A DNA stretch of 64,000 bases. Origin: JBMYRH01 sp049602155 (GTDB lineage Bacteria; Myxococcota_A; UBA9042; PHBI01; JBMYRH01). Position 1 is the stretch's first letter. Each line of letters opens with the position of its first letter. The stretch lies in contig JBMYRH010000021.1 of assembly GCA_049602155.1 (NCBI GenBank), positions 20,045 to 84,044 on the forward strand, in the 5' to 3' direction. The position numbers and the translations under genes were made by a program. This document shows, in pieces, positions 63,773 to 64,000 of this stretch. Under the pieces are notes generated by a model. That model was not told the origin of the DNA. It was given only the letters and a program-made list of their open reading frames with translations, and searched no databases.

Positions 63773-64000
63773 GGCGAATGAAACGGACAAAACCGGGCCG
63801 GAATCGGGAGATGTTGCGGCGACGCCTGAGAGCGAGTCCTCTGACTCGAGCGCCTTGGCGACCCCTGTAACACCGCCTGCTGAGGCGTCTACTGCATCGG
63901 ATGCTGAACCCTCGGCGCCCGATCCCCCTGCGACCGCTGAGGCGCCTGCTGCCGCTGCACCTGCTGCCGCTGCGCCTGCTGCCGCTGCGCCTGCTGCCGC
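63773..64000 (+). CDS. Ala/Pro-rich protein, partial at right edge
   Basis: The ATG at 63773 has GGAGG at ideal spacing. 76 codons are visible before the window ends. The chain starts polar (MANETDKTGPESGDVAATP) and becomes a low-complexity tract of APAAA units encoded by repeated GCTGCGCCTGCTGCC. No domain is visible yet. Such Ala/Pro tracts are typical N-terminal linkers; the function is in the missing part. Confidence 0.7.
63942..64000 (+). repeat. 15-bp tandem repeat encoding APAAA
   Basis: Almost identical copies of GCGCCTGCTGCCGCT (about four, continuing past the edge) encode an Ala/Pro linker. A short-read assembly may have collapsed or ended here. Confidence 0.7.

Overview
The window looks like a chromosomal piece of a high-GC, Gram-negative bacterium of the Myxococcota/'Deltaproteobacteria' type, probably from a metagenome assembly. 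The phylum is an inference. It rests on the many Cys- and Asp-rich lipoproteins (MopE-type, Notch LNR-type), a Cys-rich ferrochelatase of the kind known from myxobacteria, an 11-haem lipoprotein cytochrome and selenocysteine-type UGA codons. An 8-N gap flanked by a duplicated 57-bp sequence marks a scaffold join. I saw no tRNA, rRNA, insertion sequence, prophage or CRISPR array.

Layout. 1-5.9 kb: edge of a gene with an in-frame UGA (possible selenoprotein), an M74-like murein endopeptidase with LysM, a three-gene minus-strand operon ending in an 11-haem cytochrome, and a PLP decarboxylase. 6-11 kb: a Ca-binding-type protein, a small pseudopilin-like protein, a PqqD/M50-like/cNMP-binding membrane protein and a radical SAM enzyme. 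11-20 kb: a caspase-like lipoprotein, a nucleotidyltransferase-like protein, ferrochelatase, YggX, an RND permease and a GT-C-like membrane protein. 20-28 kb: a C45 Ntn-hydrolase, then a sulfur-centred stretch: cysD, cysN (with a decayed APS-kinase tail), a lipoprotein with a thioredoxin-like Sec-x-x-Cys motif, cysS, folE and sufE. 28-31 kb: topoisomerase III. 31-43 kb: large Cys-rich surface lipoproteins and a thioredoxin. 43-53 kb: housekeeping and metabolic genes (two alpha/beta hydrolases, dihydropyrimidinase, trpS, glyoxalase II, uvrA) with one propeller lipoprotein. 53-63.5 kb: more surface lipoproteins, including a 14-repeat LNR protein with CBM48 and cupredoxin domains and a CotH/beta-helix pair. 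The right edge cuts an Ala/Pro-rich protein.

The most important observation is that two open frames are interrupted only by a UGA codon, and in both a short hairpin with a G-rich apical loop starts 14-18 nt after the UGA, as in bacterial SECIS elements. In the second gene the UGA sits exactly where the first Cys of a thioredoxin CxxC motif would be (U-G-F-C). An ordinary gene caller would split this gene in two and truncate the other. UGA is still a normal stop elsewhere in the window (for example the glyoxalase II and sialidase-like genes), so a reassigned code is not the explanation. No sel genes are in the window.
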